From Vibrio ruber DSM 16370 (GTDB lineage: Bacteria; Pseudomonadota; Gammaproteobacteria; Enterobacterales; Vibrionaceae): 64,000 nucleotides of DNA. Numbering within the stretch: position 1 is the first letter of the stretch; each line of letters begins with the position of its first letter. Location: contig NZ_FULE01000015.1 of the NCBI RefSeq assembly GCF_900163965.1, positions 54,422 to 118,421 on the forward strand. The letters run 5' to 3'. Positions 61,457 to 64,000 of this stretch are shown here, piece after piece. The notes under the pieces were generated by a model, which saw nothing but the letters and a program-made list of their open reading frames with translations, had not been told where the DNA came from and did not search any database. The position numbers and the translations under genes were made by a program.

Positions 61457-62404
61457 ATGGATAGTGTGTTAAATCTCACGGAAGAACAACTAGAAAGTTT
61501 TCGTAAAAATGGTTATATCGGGCCATTAACAATTTATTCCCCAGAAGAAATGACAGAGCTTTGGAATAATATTCGTCGTCAGCTACCTGATCGTTCCCAT
61601 GCTGCATATCCATCAGATTCTTACGGAGCAGCAACAAATATCTCTAATTACGATCGTCATTTAGATATAGATTTGCTTAGCAAACATGTCACAAATCCTC
61701 GCATTGTTGCCCCAGTATCAAGCATTTTAGGTGAAGATGTACTGTGCTGGCGAACCGAATTTTTCCCGAAATATCCTGGTGATGAAGGAACCGATTGGCA
61801 TCAAGCAGATACATTTGCAAATGCGAGCGGTAAACCTCAAATTCTCTGGCCTGGGGAAACAGAAGATAGCTTCGGCAAAGGAACACTAACCGTTTGGACA
61901 GCGTTTACTGATGCAACAATAGAAAATGGATGTCTGGAGATCATGCCAGGTACTCATAACCAGCTAAATTATGATGAGTCTAAATCGATGGGCTATCAGG
62001 AAGATATTATCAACGGCATAGAAAAGTCTGGAAAAAACAGAGGTTTTTTTGGCTATGACTACAGAGAATTACAAATTGATCCAAATTGGAGCCCAGACGA
62101 AAATCAAGCCGTTCCCCTAGAAATGAAAGCAGGGCAGTGTGTTATTTTCTGGTCAACTCTCATGCATGCATCCTATCCGAATACCTCTACAAAAAATTAC
62201 AGAATGGGGTTTGCTACACGCTACGCGCCAAGTGAAGTCGAAATATATCCCAATACAGATGTCGTCCATGAGTATGGCGGCACTATTCCGCTCGATAATT
62301 TTGGATGCGTTATTGTCTCAGGCAAGAACCAAAATGATCGAAATCGTGTTGTAACACATAATTTGTTGGGATCCCCTTTTCAAAAACTAGCAACATCAGA
62401 GTAA
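61457..62404 (+). CDS. SyrB2-type non-heme Fe(II)/2-oxoglutarate halogenase
   Basis: 315 residues, phytanoyl-CoA dioxygenase superfamily. The iron-binding motif is His115-Gln-Ala117 in [18 protein letters not shown]. The carboxylate of the usual HxD facial triad is replaced by Ala, which leaves a site for halide and distinguishes halogenases from hydroxylases. The distal His237 ([10 protein letters not shown]) and 2-oxoglutarate-binding Arg255 (GFATRYAP) are present. Spacing and length match SyrB2 (310 residues; H116, A118, H235), which chlorinates the methyl of carrier-bound L-Thr. With the Thr-type A domain and carrier protein beside it, the predicted product is 4-chloro-Thr on the carrier. 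Bromide use cannot be excluded. Confidence 0.93.
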   Translation: MDSVLNLTEEQLESFRKNGYIGPLTIYSPEEMTELWNNIRRQLPDRSHAAYPSDSYGAATNISNYDRHLDIDLLSKHVTNPRIVAPVSSILGEDVLCWRTEFFPKYPGDEGTDWHQADTFANASGKPQILWPGETEDSFGKGTLTVWTAFTDATIENGCLEIMPGTHNQLNYDESKSMGYQEDIINGIEKSGKNRGFFGYDYRELQIDPNWSPDENQAVPLEMKAGQCVIFWSTLMHASYPNTSTKNYRMGFATRYAPSEVEIYPNTDVVHEYGGTIPLDNFGCVIVSGKNQNDRNRVVTHNLLGSPFQKLATSE

Positions 62405-62415
62405 TTGGAGTATTC

Positions 62416-63087
62416 ATGAAGCAGATACAATCTTATTTAGATGATACATATCTCTTCCACTCATCCAGCGAAATCATAGCGAATGGCAGTGATGATAATG
62501 GCCAATGGATTATGTTGAGAGATAATATATTCCACCCTCAGGGAGGGGGACAGCCTGCAGATATCGGATGGGTGAATGAAATACCGGTCAAAGTTCGTCG
62601 TCATCTATCCGGACATATTCTTCTTTATCCAGAATCCCTAATCCAGCCCGATGTAAATAAGGAAGTTCATTCCAAATTAAGTATCAAAGATCGACTCAAT
62701 CATGCTGCTTTACATACTGCTGGCCATTTATTGAACTGGGAAATGCGACAATATGGCTGGATAGCTGTTGCTGGACATCATTTTCCTGGACAATCTCGCG
62801 TTGAGTTCACTGCAATGGGAAGCTCTGCGATAACAACCGATCAATTGCCACTAGAGGATATAACGTTAAAGATACAGTCTAGTATGGAAAAAGGTGGAGA
62901 AGTGAAGACGTGGTTCGATGGTGATACTCGTTTTTGCTTGATCGAAAATACAGAAAACATGCCATGTGCGGGAACACATGTTGATAATCTCAATAAGATT
63001 ACCAATTTTCAGATAAAATCGGTTAAATACAAAAAAAATACCTTACGTATTAGTTATGATGCTGCTCATCTCGAACTAGGGGAATAA
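62416..63087 (+). CDS. AlaX-type trans-acting aminoacyl-tRNA editing protein
   Basis: 223 residues. Editing-domain motifs are complete: FHPQGGGQPADIG (residues 39-51), HTAGH (His100, His104; HxxxH), and CAGTH (Cys184, His188; CxxxH) that together bind zinc. There is no synthetase catalytic or tRNA-anticodon domain, so it acts as a free-standing deacylase. AlaX proteins hydrolyse Ser- or Gly-tRNA(Ala), and the fold is shared with the ThrRS editing domain. In this operon, 11 bp after the halogenase gene, the likely task is removal of a halogenated amino acid wrongly attached to tRNA, giving self-resistance. That role is inference. Confidence 0.9.
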   Translation: MKQIQSYLDDTYLFHSSSEIIANGSDDNGQWIMLRDNIFHPQGGGQPADIGWVNEIPVKVRRHLSGHILLYPESLIQPDVNKEVHSKLSIKDRLNHAALHTAGHLLNWEMRQYGWIAVAGHHFPGQSRVEFTAMGSSAITTDQLPLEDITLKIQSSMEKGGEVKTWFDGDTRFCLIENTENMPCAGTHVDNLNKITNFQIKSVKYKKNTLRISYDAAHLELGE

Positions 63088-63090
63088 ATA

Positions 63091-63768
63091 ATGTCTCATG
63101 AGGTTTTACGTCAACCACGCTCTCAACTCTGGCTATTAGACTTGGGAATCATAGGTATCGCTCTATCATGGGGTGCAAGTTACTCGTTGATGCAATTAAT
63201 TATTCAGGCTGGCGTTGCTGTACCTCTATTTCTAATGCTTCGTTTTGCATTAGCGGTTCCCTTTATGTTTATTGGCACTCGTATTCGTTTTAGCAGTTTC
63301 ACACGAGGAGAGGTTATTAATGGTATTATTTTTGGTGTTTTACTATATACCATCCTGACATTTGAAACTTTGGGTGTAAAATATACGACAGCTGCTAATG
63401 CTGGATTTTTAATTGCTCTTTCAGTCATTCTTGTTCCTTTTTTTGAACGAATCTTAGGAAAACGACGGCAAAGTGGTTTTATCTGGTTTTCCTGTTTTAT
63501 TTCCCTAATCGGAGGAGGTTTAATCAGTCTATCAGGTAGTGAAAGGTTAGGATTCAATCTTGGTGACACATTTATTTTACTGGCAGCCTTTATTCGTGGT
63601 TTCCAAATTTACCTATTTGGTCAAAAAACTTCTGGAAAGTCTTGGTCTCTAGTCAATATAACATTAATCGAGTTAGTGACAGTTGCCATATTAGGGCTCA
63701 TCTATATGCTTTTCCAATCTTGGGAATCATTAATGTTTATTCCTAAAATACCACTTAAAATATGGGGT
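63091..63768 (+). pseudogene. EamA-family exporter truncated by an IS element
   Basis: About 226 residues of an EamA/DMT carrier remain before the insertion sequence: eight or so membrane helices (such as LGIIGIALSWGASYSLM, GEVINGIIFGVLLYTIL, VTVAILGLIYMLF). Full-length members have ~290-300 residues and ten helices. At TGACCTGCCCCC the frame runs into IS sequence and ends 12 codons later (stop at 63804). It starts 3 bp after the AlaX gene. The intact ancestor was probably the amino-acid exporter of the cluster. The truncated protein is unlikely to be functional. Confidence 0.88.
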
Positions 63769-64000
63769 GACCTGCCCCCAAGAATTAATCCAAAATTTCA
63801 TTAGTAATGCTTATTAAATCACCATTGTTCGTTACTGTTCTTGTGGTTGCTGCAAACTCAGATGGAGTCAGATAATCCAGTGCTGAGTGAGGACGATTTT
63901 CATTGTAATCCATACGCCAGCTACTGATGAGTTCACGAGCATGACTCAGATCCCGAAACCAATGTTCGTTTAAACATTCATCGCGGAACTTTCCGTTAAA
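63768..64000 (-). mobile_element. IS3-family insertion sequence, one end
   Basis: The element begins with the terminal sequence TGACCTGCCCCCAAGAATTA, typical of one IS3 subgroup, and contains the 3' end of its transposase on the minus strand. The other end lies beyond the window. It is inserted in the EamA gene. Confidence 0.85.
63785..64000 (-). CDS. IS3-family transposase OrfB, C-terminal part (5' end outside window)
   Basis: About 71 residues ending at a stop at 63785-63787. The visible part is the conserved OrfB tail: FNGKFRDECLNEHWF just after the third catalytic Glu, then RMDYNENRPHSALDYLTPSEF, and a short tail TNNGDLISITNEILD. The start and the DDE residues lie beyond the right edge. 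It catalyses transposition of the element that disrupts the exporter gene. Confidence 0.92.
   Translation of the reverse strand, partial: FNGKFRDECLNEHWFRDLSHARELISSWRMDYNENRPHSALDYLTPSEFAATTRTVTNNGDLISITNEILD

Noticed and set aside
61457..62404. Ectoine hydroxylase or ordinary phytanoyl-CoA dioxygenase
   Set aside because: The HxD carboxylate is replaced by Ala in [15 protein letters not shown], which is diagnostic of the halogenase subgroup.

Overview
The window reads as a chromosomal segment of a marine or estuarine gammaproteobacterium, most likely a Vibrio. The evidence is protein-level resemblance across many housekeeping genes (nadE, proVWX, dgkA-eptA, aroG, mak, a DUF3369 HD-GYP regulator), a VgrG/DUF4123/VasX-type T6SS module, and scattered Vibrio-like intergenic repeats. 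A narrower species call is not supported from sequence alone. No rRNA, tRNA or CRISPR array was seen.

Layout. 1-6084 (minus): auxiliary T6SS cluster with VgrG, a DUF4123 adaptor and a large VasX-like pore-forming effector whose C-terminus runs off the left edge. 6.4-13 kb: a DUF1289/CWC cysteine-rich protein, a HopJ-family protein, two tandem paralogous sensor histidine kinases, and a convergent REC-DUF3369-HD-GYP protein. 13.3-18.9 kb: NAD synthesis (NadD-like, NadE), a Dcu C4-dicarboxylate carrier, a foldback MITE-like element, periplasmic alpha-carbonic anhydrase, an XRE regulator and a TPR membrane protein. 19.1-24.3 kb: proVWX glycine betaine importer and an MgtE magnesium transporter. 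24.3-29.2 kb: a solute-binding-like protein, a LysR regulator and the divergent 5-oxoprolinase operon pxpA - BCCP-like - pxpB - pxpC, with a 26-bp palindrome between them. 29.3-34.4 kb: tag glycosylase and a three-gene module of outer-membrane barrel, small periplasmic binding protein and GGDEF-EAL protein. 34.4-42.1 kb: mak, dgkA-eptA, a phosphohexomutase, aroG behind two TyrR-like boxes, and a MATE pump. 42.5-48.5 kb: a Lon-like protease, two GNATs, a sugar O-acetyltransferase, then a VOC protein, an Asp/Glu racemase and a MAPEG protein behind an almost perfect SoxR box. 48.6-59.3 kb: GH30 xylanase, a non-oxidative hydroxyarylate decarboxylase operon (UbiX/UbiD/subunit D) with a divergent MarR regulator and an 18-bp operator-like palindrome, an MFS transporter, an LpdD-like prenyl-flavin chaperone, a YrhK-domain protein, a lipoprotein and a large FAD/Fe-S D-lactate dehydrogenase-like enzyme.

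59.6-63.8 kb is the most unusual part: an AT-rich, probably acquired, compact biosynthetic operon. It encodes a stand-alone NRPS adenylation domain whose specificity residues read D-F-W-N-V-G-M-V-H-K (threonine-like), a discrete carrier protein, a SyrB2-type non-heme iron halogenase with the diagnostic His-x-Ala motif, an AlaX-type tRNA-editing protein and an EamA exporter. The simplest reading is production of free or transferable 4-chlorothreonine, with tRNA proofreading and export as self-protection. Two oddities sit in this operon. The carrier-protein gene is complete only if the ribosome shifts -1 at a canonical A_AAA_AAG heptamer (or the gene carries a frameshift mutation). The exporter is truncated by an IS3-family element that runs off the right edge. 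No release thioesterase or aminoacyltransferase is visible in the window.
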